A stretch of 64,000 nucleotides of DNA from JBKEDC01 sp047971925 (GTDB taxonomy: Bacteria; Bacteroidota; Bacteroidia; Bacteroidales; Prolixibacteraceae): contig JBKEAC010000085.1 of NCBI GenBank assembly GCA_047971925.1, positions 1-64,000 of the forward strand. The letters are read 5' to 3'. Both the position numbers and the translations under genes were made by a program. Under the pieces are notes generated by a model. That model did not search any database. It was not told the DNA's origin and was given only the letters and a program-made list of their open reading frames with translations. Each line of letters begins with the position of its first letter. Position 1 is the first letter of the stretch. Below are positions 9,224 to 18,800 of the stretch, one piece after another.

Positions 9224-11428
9224 CTAAGATAACTCAAAAGGGAATCGAAATGAGCAGCCTCCTTTATAATTTGAACAGCCATATGACGCGCTCCCTTTTA
9301 GTATTTTCCCTTGTTTACACGATGGACAATCGGTATTATCTTTAAGTTCTACATCTAGAATTATAGATGAGTTTTCTTTCAAAACTAATTTACCATCTAG
9401 TTTCATCTCTTGAATTGAAAAACCTTTAATAAGTGGTGTTTTTTTCTTTTCCACCAATGAACGAAATTGATTTTCGGTAATTTTCTTACCAAATTGTTCA
9501 AAAGTGACAACAAAATCACATGCTTTTTCTTTCATTCGTAAACATCCCCAAGCACTCTTCCCTTTCACTAATTTTCCCTCTCCACATTTTGGACAATTAA
9601 CTGAACTTTCTACAACTGCTGCTTCTTTCTGTGCCGCTTTTGGCCGAGTTTTTTCCTCTTCATGCAAGCTAATCAACTTTCTTGGAGATTGCTTCACTTG
9701 TTGAATTAATTCCCAAACCATCGTTTTCATCTCTACCATGAATTGCTGCATTTCAAGCTCAGCATTTTCTATCTGACGAAGCTTTCGCTCCCACTGCCCA
9801 GTCAATTCTGCCGATTTAAGCAAGTCATTCTCGATGGTTTGAATTAGTTCCACCCCTGTAGATGTTGCCACTATTCGCTTACGTTCTCTAAGTATATACT
9901 TTCTTCGAAAAAGCGTTTCAATTATATTCGCACGTGTTGATGGTCGTCCTATTCCATTTTCTTTCATCAACTCTCTCAACTCCTCATCTTCCATTGCCTT
10001 CCCTGCCGTCTCCATTGCTCGGAGCAATGTTGCTTCGGTGAAATAAGCTGGTGGCTGAGTCTGTTTTTCTTGCAAATCGGGCTCATGAGGACCACTTTCT
10101 TTCTCTTGAAAAAGAGGTAGAATCTTATCTTCAGGCATACCCTCTTCTCCAAACACATCTCTCCATCCTGGTTTTAATATTTGCTTCCCCGTAGCTTTAA
10201 ATTTATGTTTGAGAACTGTGGCATCAACAGTGGTATTAGATACTTCACAGTCTGGATAAAACACAGCAATGAATCGACGTGCAATCATATCAAACATTCT
10301 GCGCTCTACATCTGTGAGATGAGCCATCTGCCCTGTTGGTATGATTGCATGGTGATCGGTGATTTTTTTATTATCGAAGACCTTTGTTGATTTTCGCAAT
10401 GGTTTCCCATTTTGCAAGGGTTGTATTAATTGCTGATATTCTTGCATTCCTTGTAAAATCTGAGGTACTTTCTTGTATATATCATCGCTCAGAAATGTTG
10501 TATCTACACGTGGATAAGTTGTCACTTTCTTTTCATAGAGTGCCTGAATGGTGCGCAATGTCTCTTCAGCCGTTAGATTCATTTTTTTATTACACTCCAC
10601 TTGCAACGATGTCAAATCGAATAATTTTGGGGGATATTCTTTGTTCTTCTTTGTTTCTATTTTTTGAATAACCAAATCTTCACCCGATATTTCTTGAAGC
10701 ACTTGCTGAGCATCTTCGGGTTTTTCAAATCGTCCTGATGAGGCCGAAAACATGGTATCACGATAAATTGTCTTTATCTCCCAAAAAGGTGTTGAAACAA
10801 AATTTTCAATCTCCAATTGCCGTTCAACAATCATTGCCAAAGTAGGAGTTTGAACACGTCCGATTGAAAGCACTTGCCTGTTCTGACCATATTTTAAAGT
10901 ATAGGCACGTGTAGCATTCAACCCCAGGAGCCAATCACCAATAGCACGAGCTGAACCCGCCTGATAAAGCAGATCGAAATCCTCTCCTGGTAGCAGTTTA
11001 TTGAATCCTTCTTTAATCGCATCTTCTGTGAGTGATGAAATCCACAAACGTTTTACCGGAGCTTTATTATTCGCCTTAACCAACACCCAGCGCTGAATGA
11101 GTTCCCCTTCTTGACCAGCATCGCCACAATTAATGATTTCCGATGCATTTGAAATTAATGATTCGAGTGTTTTAAATTGCCTTTGCACCCCTTTATCATC
11201 CATAATTTTAATTCCAAAACGATCTGGAATCATCGGGAGTGAGTCCATATACCATGATTTCCATGCCGATGTATAATCTGCAGGTTCTTTCAATGTACAA
11301 AGATGACCAAATGTCCAACTTACCTGATAGCCATTTCCTTCATAGTAGCCATCTTTTCGGTTTCTCGCTCCTAGAATTTGAGCAATTTCACCCGCTACGC
11401 TGGGCTTTTCGGCAATACATAGTTTCAT
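9224..11428 (-). CDS. topB: DNA topoisomerase III
   Basis: Type IA topoisomerase that resolves single-strand interlinks. It has 734 residues from the ATG at 11428 (MKLCIAEKPSVAGEIAQILG); in-frame starts at 11434 and 11452 only add residues before this conserved N-terminus. The Toprim acidic cluster appears as CGDAGQEGELI. The catalytic Tyr lies in TYPRVDTTFLS, and RVQTPTLAMIVERQ is the conserved domain IV motif. The C-terminus has two cysteine-containing modules (CPKCGEGKL with GC; CPSCKQGKI with GC), a DNA-binding zinc-ribbon-like tail. Not in an evident operon. Confidence 0.95.
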   Translation of the reverse strand: MKLCIAEKPSVAGEIAQILGARNRKDGYYEGNGYQVSWTFGHLCTLKEPADYTSAWKSWYMDSLPMIPDRFGIKIMDDKGVQRQFKTLESLISNASEIINCGDAGQEGELIQRWVLVKANNKAPVKRLWISSLTEDAIKEGFNKLLPGEDFDLLYQAGSARAIGDWLLGLNATRAYTLKYGQNRQVLSIGRVQTPTLAMIVERQLEIENFVSTPFWEIKTIYRDTMFSASSGRFEKPEDAQQVLQEISGEDLVIQKIETKKNKEYPPKLFDLTSLQVECNKKMNLTAEETLRTIQALYEKKVTTYPRVDTTFLSDDIYKKVPQILQGMQEYQQLIQPLQNGKPLRKSTKVFDNKKITDHHAIIPTGQMAHLTDVERRMFDMIARRFIAVFYPDCEVSNTTVDATVLKHKFKATGKQILKPGWRDVFGEEGMPEDKILPLFQEKESGPHEPDLQEKQTQPPAYFTEATLLRAMETAGKAMEDEELRELMKENGIGRPSTRANIIETLFRRKYILRERKRIVATSTGVELIQTIENDLLKSAELTGQWERKLRQIENAELEMQQFMVEMKTMVWELIQQVKQSPRKLISLHEEEKTRPKAAQKEAAVVESSVNCPKCGEGKLVKGKSAWGCLRMKEKACDFVVTFEQFGKKITENQFRSLVEKKKTPLIKGFSIQEMKLDGKLVLKENSSIILDVELKDNTDCPSCKQGKILKGSASYGCSNYKGGCSFRFPFELS

Positions 11429-11511
11429 GTGCATTACTTTAGCAATAAGCACTTGGCTTTGCTTGATTTATTTTCGATGTTTAACTCTACTTAATGGTGG
11501 TAGGTACTATT

Positions 11512-12342
11512 TTAGCATAATTTTATTCCATTATCCTCAATGCTTATCAATCGTTCTTTATATAACGATCCGATTGCCATCTTGAAGTTTTTTTTACTAA
11601 TACCGAAAGTCTCTGCAATAAGTTCAGGTGATGATTTATCGTGTATCGGAAGGAAACCTCCTGCCACTTGCAACTTCTCTAGAATTACACCAGCAATACC
11701 TTCTACTTTCACATAGCCTTGTTTTGTTAAGCTTATATCAATCTTATCGTCTTCTCTAATATTCTTAATGAATCCATTGGTTTTATCTCCAATACGAAGA
11801 CGTCGATGCACTTCACTATTAAAGATAAGCCCCCAATGCGAATTATCAATAATAGCTTTATATCCTAGATCTGTTTTGCTTGCAATTAACAAAGTTACCT
11901 CTTCTCCCAATTCATAATCCACAGGTAAATTATCTAAAAACTTATCGAGCTTCGATGATGCCAATAGGCGGTTTGATTGATCATCAACATAAATATAAAC
12001 CACATATTTTTTGCCCACCTCCATACGAACTTGCTGCTCGCGAAAAGGCACAAAAAGTTGTTTTAGAACTCCCCAATCTAGGAAAGCTCCGAATTCTGTT
12101 ACCTCCATTACTTCTAAAAATGCAAAGTCACCAACTTGTGCATATGGTTGCTCTGTTGTGGCTACTGGTCGTTCTTCTCCATCGAGATATATAAATACCT
12201 CTAAACGTTGACCAATCTCACAGTTCTCTGGAACATAGCGATTGGGCATTAATATTTCACCACTCTGACCTCCATCTAGATAGACTCCAAAGTCTACCCT
12301 CTTCACCACCTCTAATTCATTTATTGTACCTAATGCTATCAT
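11512..12342 (-). CDS. S1-domain RNA-binding protein, CvfB/YitL family
   Basis: It has 276 residues with tandem S1-like OB folds: residues 1-60 (VKRVDFGVYLDGGQSGEILMPNRYVP), about 68-125 (FLEVMEVTEFGAFLDWGVLKQLFVPF), and a third around 140-210. A C-terminal winged-helix tail (GISKKNFKMAIGSLYKERLI) follows. This order is that of CvfB/YitL proteins, RNA-binding regulators in Firmicutes; the role in Bacteroidota is not established. A well-formed promoter lies just upstream. Confidence 0.9.
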   Translation of the reverse strand: MIALGTINELEVVKRVDFGVYLDGGQSGEILMPNRYVPENCEIGQRLEVFIYLDGEERPVATTEQPYAQVGDFAFLEVMEVTEFGAFLDWGVLKQLFVPFREQQVRMEVGKKYVVYIYVDDQSNRLLASSKLDKFLDNLPVDYELGEEVTLLIASKTDLGYKAIIDNSHWGLIFNSEVHRRLRIGDKTNGFIKNIREDDKIDISLTKQGYVKVEGIAGVILEKLQVAGGFLPIHDKSSPELIAETFGISKKNFKMAIGSLYKERLISIEDNGIKLC

Positions 12343-12375
12343 TGTATTTTATATTCTATGTTTAAATGAGAAGTA

Positions 12376-12406
12376 CAAAAGTACGGTTTAAGATGAAATA
12401 TACAAA
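12376..12406 (-). promoter_or_regulatory. Promoter of the CvfB-like gene
   Basis: On the minus strand TTTG (12406-12403), a 19-nt spacer, then TACTTTTG (12383-12376). This is a full match to the Bacteroidota consensus (TTTG, 17-23 nt, TAnnTTTG), 33 nt before the start codon. Confidence 0.75.
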
Positions 12407-12609
12407 TCCTAAGGTGAAAGCTTATCAGAAACTCAGGTATTATTAATCGTTATCCCCTCAACGAATCATAAAACCAAGAAATTCTATCCGCGTATAATTA
12501 CGGTATTCTCAATTTCAATCAATGCATTGACAAAGAATATCCACTATAATATTTCAAATAGACCATTTATTATTCACCTTACATTAACATGTATTAGAAG
12601 CCGAATTGC

Positions 12610-12617
12610 TACTTTTG
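12610..12617 (+). promoter_or_regulatory. -7 box of the MATE gene
   Basis: TACTTTTG, 20 nt before the ATG at 12638. No clear -33 element is visible at 17-23 nt upstream. Confidence 0.5.
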
Positions 12618-12637
12618 CAAAATTCAACTTGTAAAAC

Positions 12638-14032
12638 ATGACCCAGACACATGATTTGGCACAGAAGCCAATTTCAAAACTACTACTCTCCTTTTTTATA
12701 CCTGCATTTATTGGTGTTTTCATTAATGCTTTATATAACATTGTTGACCGCATTTTTATTGGTAATTTGGTAGGAGCCGATGCGCTTAGTGGAGTTTCAA
12801 TCATCTTTCCCATCATGTTAGCCATGACTGCTTTTGGCATGCTCTTAGGTATCGGTGGTGGCATCCTTATTTCCATCAATCTGGGGAGAAAAGATCTAAC
12901 TAAAGCCAATCAGGTTCTTGGTACAAGTTTCCTCCTAATAGTCATCACGGCAACAATTATCACTTCCATTGGCATGATCTACAAGGAATCTCTCCTCCGA
13001 ATGTTTGGAGCAACCGATTCTACGCTGAATTATGCCAATGAATATCTAAGTTACATTCTTCTTGGAACTATCTTTCAATTAGTAGGATTTTCTCTCAACA
13101 ACATTATTCGTTCTGAAGGGAATGCCCGAATAGCAATGATTTCAATGCTCATGAGCGCAGGCTGCAACATTTTGCTCGACTACATTTTGGTATATCATCT
13201 AAAAATGGGAGTTGCTGGTGCTGCTATTGCTACCGTTGTTTCAATGGCCTTATTATCGGCATGGGTAATTTTCCACTTTAAAAGTTCTCGTTCAGTGGTG
13301 AGCTTAAAAAAGAAATACATCAAACTAGACTTCCGCTTAGCAAAAGAAATTGGAAATACGGGTTTCCCACCTTTCTCCATGCAACTTGCTGGTTCAATTG
13401 TACAAGGATTAATTACCACGCAATTAGTTGCTCTGGGAGGCGACTTAGCCGTTGGTGCCATGGGAGTCATTATATCCATATCGATGATGATCATTATGAG
13501 CATGGTGGCTATCAACATGGCTAGTCAGCCTATTTTTGGATATAACTATGGTGCTATGAATTACCTCCGAGTAAAATCATGCCTCGTCTTGTCCATGTCT
13601 GCTGCTACTGTTATTGGTATTTTGAGCTTCGCAATTGTTCAATTATTTCCTCACATTCTGGTTGATTTCTTCAATAACGACTCTCCAGAACTCATCGAAA
13701 TAAGCAAAAAAGGTCTACAAATTGCCATGGCTAGCCTACCTATCATTGGATTTCAAATTATCATTGGAAATTACTATCAATCGATAGGAAAATCACGCAT
13801 TGCCACCATTCTTCCTCTGCTCAGACAAGTCATTGTGCTGACTCCTTTAATATTCATATTACCTAAGTTTTGGGGATTAAACGGTGTTTGGCTTGCCATG
13901 CCGATATCTGATGCGGTTGCCGCAATCATCGTTTTATTCTTTATCAAAAAAGATTGGAAGAGACTAAATGATTTAATCTTAGACGAAAAATCTAAGTTAG
14001 CTTTATCGCCTAATCCCTCAACTGACTTTTGA
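12638..14032 (+). CDS. MATE-family multidrug/cation antiporter
   Basis: Inner-membrane Na+- or H+-coupled exporter. It has 464 residues and about 12 transmembrane segments in two MatE halves. The N-terminus PISKLLLSFFIPAFIGVFIN and the following LYNIVDRIFIGNLVGADAL are the hallmark of the DinF/NorM-like branch common in Bacteroidota and clostridia. The second half has PIFGYNYGAMNYLRVK. It is a single gene in the opposite orientation to its neighbours. Substrate unknown. Confidence 0.93.
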   Translation: MTQTHDLAQKPISKLLLSFFIPAFIGVFINALYNIVDRIFIGNLVGADALSGVSIIFPIMLAMTAFGMLLGIGGGILISINLGRKDLTKANQVLGTSFLLIVITATIITSIGMIYKESLLRMFGATDSTLNYANEYLSYILLGTIFQLVGFSLNNIIRSEGNARIAMISMLMSAGCNILLDYILVYHLKMGVAGAAIATVVSMALLSAWVIFHFKSSRSVVSLKKKYIKLDFRLAKEIGNTGFPPFSMQLAGSIVQGLITTQLVALGGDLAVGAMGVIISISMMIIMSMVAINMASQPIFGYNYGAMNYLRVKSCLVLSMSAATVIGILSFAIVQLFPHILVDFFNNDSPELIEISKKGLQIAMASLPIIGFQIIIGNYYQSIGKSRIATILPLLRQVIVLTPLIFILPKFWGLNGVWLAMPISDAVAAIIVLFFIKKDWKRLNDLILDEKSKLALSPNPSTDF

Positions 14033-14076
14033 TCCTAATTTCATTTCTAAAAAATGCCTATCTACAATGCTTCTAC

Positions 14077-15306
14077 TTAAAACTTGAGGTATAAATTGCT
14101 ATCTCCATAGCTCAAAAATCGATAAGCGTTTTCAAGCGCATGAGCATAGACCCGCTTCCATTCATCGCCGATAAAGGCAGAAATTAACAAAAGCAATGTA
14201 CTCTGCGGTTGGTGAAAATTGGTTATCATGCCTTGAACCAACTTAAAATCATAACTAGGAACGATGATAATTTTTGTATGAAATGCTAATTGTTGCAAAC
14301 ATCGTTTTTCCATGTAATCTATAAGTACTTGCAACGATTGATCTGCCGAAATATGCAGCTCATCTTCATAGGGCATCCATTGCTGAATTACCATGTTCTC
14401 TTCTGATAAATTGGGATTCTCAAATATTTTAACTCCCAACCAATACAGACTCTCCAAACTTCTAATAGAAGTAGTACCAACTGCAATAAGCTTGCCGCGA
14501 TTTTGCTGCAACTGCTGAATAAAACTCTTTGTTATTATTACCTGCTCTGCATGCATTTCGTGCTCACCAATTTTATCTGATTGCACAGGCCTAAATGTTC
14601 CTGCCCCAACGTGCAAAGTTACTTCCGAGCGACGAATATTCTTATCGCTCATCTTTGAAAAAATTTCATCAGTAAAATGCAATCCTGCTGTAGGAGCCGC
14701 TACCGATCCTTTCTCCTTTGAATAGACCGTCTGATATCTCTCGATGTCATTTTCTTCGGTTTCTCGATGAAGATAAGGTGGAATAGGTAAAGTTCCAATT
14801 GCCTCAATGATTGTCGCAAAATCAAACTTCTCATTATCCCACGAAAAGCATATTTGAACAGCTGTTTCTTTGCGTACTAATTTTTCAGCACAAAACACCA
14901 CCTCTTCCCCACCTATATTCACTTGAAGTGTGAGTATTTCATCTTTCCACTTCTTCAAATTACCCACCATGCAATTCCAAACACATGATTTTCGCTGCTG
15001 AAATACCAACTGATAATCGGAAGGATGATGCGGATCAAGACAAAATATCTCGATATGCGCACCCGTTGATTTCTTAAAATACAATCGTGCGCGTATGACT
15101 TTTGTATTATTAAATACCAATAAACTATCTTGAGGAATATAATCTACTAGCGATTTAAACATCGCATCTTCAATCTGCCCATCACGCCAAACCAGCAACT
15201 TCGATAAATCTCTTTCCGCCAACGGACGAATAGCTACATGCTCATCGGGCAAATAATAATTTAATTCATGTGCGTCTTGAGACTTTATTTTATGAAGATC
15301 TTTCAT
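14077..15306 (-). CDS. queA: S-adenosylmethionine:tRNA ribosyltransferase-isomerase
   Basis: Transfers and isomerises the ribosyl group of SAM onto preQ1-modified tRNA to give epoxyqueuosine. It has 409 residues, longer than the about 350 of E. coli QueA, mainly through a less conserved insert in the second half (about 310-340). Conserved stretches include DSLLVFNNTKVIRARL, GTLPIPPYL, YQTVYSKEKGSVAAPTAGLHFT, LHVGAGTFRPV and MITNFHQPQSTLLLLISAF. It ends a short minus-strand run and is encoded apart from queDE. Confidence 0.95.
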   Translation of the reverse strand: MKDLHKIKSQDAHELNYYLPDEHVAIRPLAERDLSKLLVWRDGQIEDAMFKSLVDYIPQDSLLVFNNTKVIRARLYFKKSTGAHIEIFCLDPHHPSDYQLVFQQRKSCVWNCMVGNLKKWKDEILTLQVNIGGEEVVFCAEKLVRKETAVQICFSWDNEKFDFATIIEAIGTLPIPPYLHRETEENDIERYQTVYSKEKGSVAAPTAGLHFTDEIFSKMSDKNIRRSEVTLHVGAGTFRPVQSDKIGEHEMHAEQVIITKSFIQQLQQNRGKLIAVGTTSIRSLESLYWLGVKIFENPNLSEENMVIQQWMPYEDELHISADQSLQVLIDYMEKRCLQQLAFHTKIIIVPSYDFKLVQGMITNFHQPQSTLLLLISAFIGDEWKRVYAHALENAYRFLSYGDSNLYLKF

Positions 15307-15368
15307 GGCTTTTCTTTAGTTCTGGGCGTATCAATGCGTGAAATAATTAGAAAACAATAGACACAGAA

Positions 15369-15418
15369 AAGCTGCAAGTAAGGCTAACGACAAATCTTCA
15401 CCTAATTACTTGCAGCTT
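15369..15418 (-). terminator. Hairpin terminator after the thioredoxin gene
   Basis: 13-bp perfect arms, AAGCTGCAAGTAA (15369-15381) and TTACTTGCAGCTT (15406-15418), with a 24-nt loop. On the minus strand the stem is followed by a short T run (TTTTCTG). It lies 19 bp beyond the trxA stop codon. Confidence 0.7.
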
Positions 15419-15436
15419 ATTATTCATTTTTAAACG

Positions 15437-15754
15437 CTAAAGTGCAGCATCAATTTTAGCTGCCAAGGCTGATTTTTGAGCTGCGCCCACATGTTTATCA
15501 ACCACCTCTCCATTTTTAAATACAAGCAAAGTCGGAATATTTCTAATGCCGTATTTCATTGATATTTCAGCCGAGCTATCCACATCAACTTTCACAACTA
15601 CCGCTTTCCCTTCGTAATCTTTCGAAAGCTCTTCTACAATTGGGGCAATCATTCTACATGGTCCACACCACTCTGCCCAGAAATCAACTAACACTGGTTT
15701 GTCTGATTTCAATACTACTTCTTCAAAGTTCGCTTCTGTTACTTCAATAGCCAT
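15437..15754 (-). CDS. trxA: Thioredoxin
   Basis: Cytoplasmic dithiol reductant. It has 105 residues with no signal peptide. The active site is WCGPC (Cys30, Cys33) inside LVDFWAEWCGPCRMIAP. The cis-Pro segment reads IRNIPTLLVFKNGEVV, and the GAAQKSALAAKID tail is standard. It lies 69 bp after dnaE on the same strand and is followed by a hairpin terminator. Confidence 0.97.
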   Translation of the reverse strand: MAIEVTEANFEEVVLKSDKPVLVDFWAEWCGPCRMIAPIVEELSKDYEGKAVVVKVDVDSSAEISMKYGIRNIPTLLVFKNGEVVDKHVGAAQKSALAAKIDAAL

Positions 15755-15823
15755 AACTTAATCTTATTTTTTGATTTGTATTTTTATTAAACGATTATAT
15801 CGCCAAATTGTTTTTTTGCAAAT

Positions 15824-18800
15824 CTAATTAATTTTAAACGATACTCCCTCATATTCCCTAAAAAAACGTTCTAATTCCTTTGTAAAACTAATGCGCATGC
15901 TTCGAGAAAAAAGCGGAACTAACTGCCGCGTATCTTCATCCCACACATTAACATATAGCTTCTTATCGCCTAAATTATATTTAATATTTCGAACTAATTC
16001 TTCTGTAAATCTTGGATTGATAATTTTTAATGGCAAATTAATTGTTACACTTGAAACCATTTTCTCTCTCACTTCATCAAGCAAATCTATACGTCGCACC
16101 TTAAATGCTAAATTCTTTGGTGCATTTGCATCTTTATTCGGATTAAAAAAACGTTCTCCTACATATCCTTTCACCAAAAGAAAAATGTTAGGTTTACAAA
16201 AATGACCAAATTCCACATAATCTTTACCCCAAAGCATCAACTCGTAGCTCCCCGAGTAATCGGCCATAACAATCTTTCCAAAAGGACTACCATTTTTTGA
16301 CATTCTCACTTCTGCTTCGAGAACCATTCCGCCAAAAGTAATTTCTTTCCCATCGAGATCATTGATTCTCTCGTTGAGATCATTCAACGTATACTCTTTA
16401 CTAACATAACTCGCAAATTCTAATTTATAGTCATCTAGCGGATGAGATGATAAATAGATACCTATCATTTCTTTCTCCCTCGCCAATAAAACTAAATTTG
16501 GAAACTCATTTACCTGAGGAATATCGGGGTTTTTAATAACTCCCGCCATGGCATCGCCGAACAGTGACATCATTGCATTCGCTTTCTCGCTTTGCACCTG
16601 TTGCCCAAAGCGAACTAACTTATCTAAAAAAATATCACTATCATCATTCGACGCAAAAAACTGTGCTCGCTTCATGCCCATTCCATCAAATGCTCCAGCG
16701 TTAATCAACGATTCAATACTCTTTTTATTAACCGTTTTCAAACTCACTCGCTGCACAAAATCAAATACATCTTTAAAAACGCCATTCTCATCTCTCTCAC
16801 GAATAATTTCTTCAACTGCCGAATCGCCCACTCCTTTCACGCCTGCCATTCCGAAACGAATTACACCGTTCTTATTCACTGTAAACTTGCGATACGATTC
16901 ATTAATATCGGGTCCTTTCACATTCAATCCCATGCGTTGACATTCCTCCATGAAAGTTGTAATCTTCGATATATCGCTCAAATTTCGACTCATCACCCCT
17001 GCCATGAATTCCGCAGGATAATTAGCTTTTAAAAATCCTGTTTGATAAGCCACATAAGCATAACAAACCGAGTGCGACTTATTAAAGGCATAACTTGCAA
17101 AAGCTTCCCAATCTTTCCAAACTTTTTGAATCAAAGATTTTGCATCTTTATTAGCTGCCTCGCCTTCATCGCAGGCTTTAACAAAATCAGGATTATTCAA
17201 ACAGCCTTCGGTAAATTTCACTGAAAGCTTATCCATTACTGCAATAATCTTCTTACCCATCGCCTTACGAAGCGCATCTGAATCGCCACGAGTAAATCCA
17301 CCCAAAGCGCGCGACTGAAGCATCACTTGCTCTTGATAAACTGTAATACCATACGTGTCCTTTAAATAGGGCTCCATGAGCGGATGATCATATTTCACTG
17401 GCTGACGACCATGTCGGCGTTCAATAAAATCGGGAATATATTCCATTGGTCCTGGTCGATAAAGCGCATTCATTGCCACCAAGTGCTCAAATCTATCGGG
17501 CTCTAGTGCCTTTAAATGTTTTTTCATGCCTGGCGACTCAAACTGGAACACAGCTGTTGTTTCTCCATTTGCAAATAACTGCAACGTCTTTTCATCATCA
17601 AGAGGAACAGTGTTAACATCAACATCAATTCCTTTTGAAAGCTTAATATTATCAACCGTTTCTTTTATGATTGAAAGCGTGCGAAGCCCTAAAAAGTCCA
17701 TCTTCAGCAAACCGATATTTTCCACAAATCGACCATCATATTGCGTGGTGAGCAATTCCTCGCCTTTGGTGGGCATTACAGGCAAATGCTCATTGAGCGG
17801 ATTTTTCCCAATCAAAACCCCGCAAGCATGCACCCCTGTTTGTCGCACTGTTCCTTCTAAAACCTCGGCATATTTTAAAGTCTTCCGAACCAAAGGGTCA
17901 GAAGATTCTTTCTCTAATTTAAATTCAGGAATATTTTGATATGCTTTTTTAAAACTCGATTCATCTCCAACCAACTTTGTTAGTCGATTCGACTCAGAAA
18001 TTGATAATCCCAACACCCTACCCACATCTTTAATCGAGCCCTTTGTTGCCATCGTACCAAATGTACAAATGTGTGCCACTTTATCTTGTCCATATTTATT
18101 TGTTACATAGTCAAGAACTCGCTGTCTACCATCATCATCAAAATCAATATCAACATCGGGCATTGAAATCCTATCGGGATTCAAAAAACGCTCAAATAGC
18201 AAATCATATTTAATCGGATCTACATCGGTTATTTTTACACAATAAGCCACAGCCGATCCTGCTGCTGAACCACGACCAGGACCAACCAAAACGCCATTAT
18301 TCTTTGCCCAGTTAATAAAATCTTGCACAATTAAGAAATATCCCGGAAATCCCATCGTCTTAATGGTGTTTAATTCAAAATCTAAACGCTCTTTCACCGA
18401 TGGCGCAAGATTTTCTCCATATCGATCTACCGAACCTTTAAAACACAAATACTCCAAATAATCTGCCTCCAACTTAATCTGCAAAGTCTTCTCATAACCA
18501 CCTAAGCGCATCAGAGCTTTTTCTGAAAACTCTTCAATCAAACTAGCCTCATCGAAACGCTTTTTATAGTCTTCAAAAGTTGCAAATTCTTCTGGAATAT
18601 CAAATGGTGGCATAAAGGGATCATGATCTAATTCAAAGAACTCCACTTTTTCTGCAATTTCCATCGTGTTGGTGAGCACCTCTGGAATATCAGCAAAAAG
18701 CTCACTCATTTCCTTTCTAGTCTTAAACCACTCTTGCTTTGAATATCGCATCCTTGTCGGATCATCAAAATCTCTACCCGTATTCATACACACAAGCAAA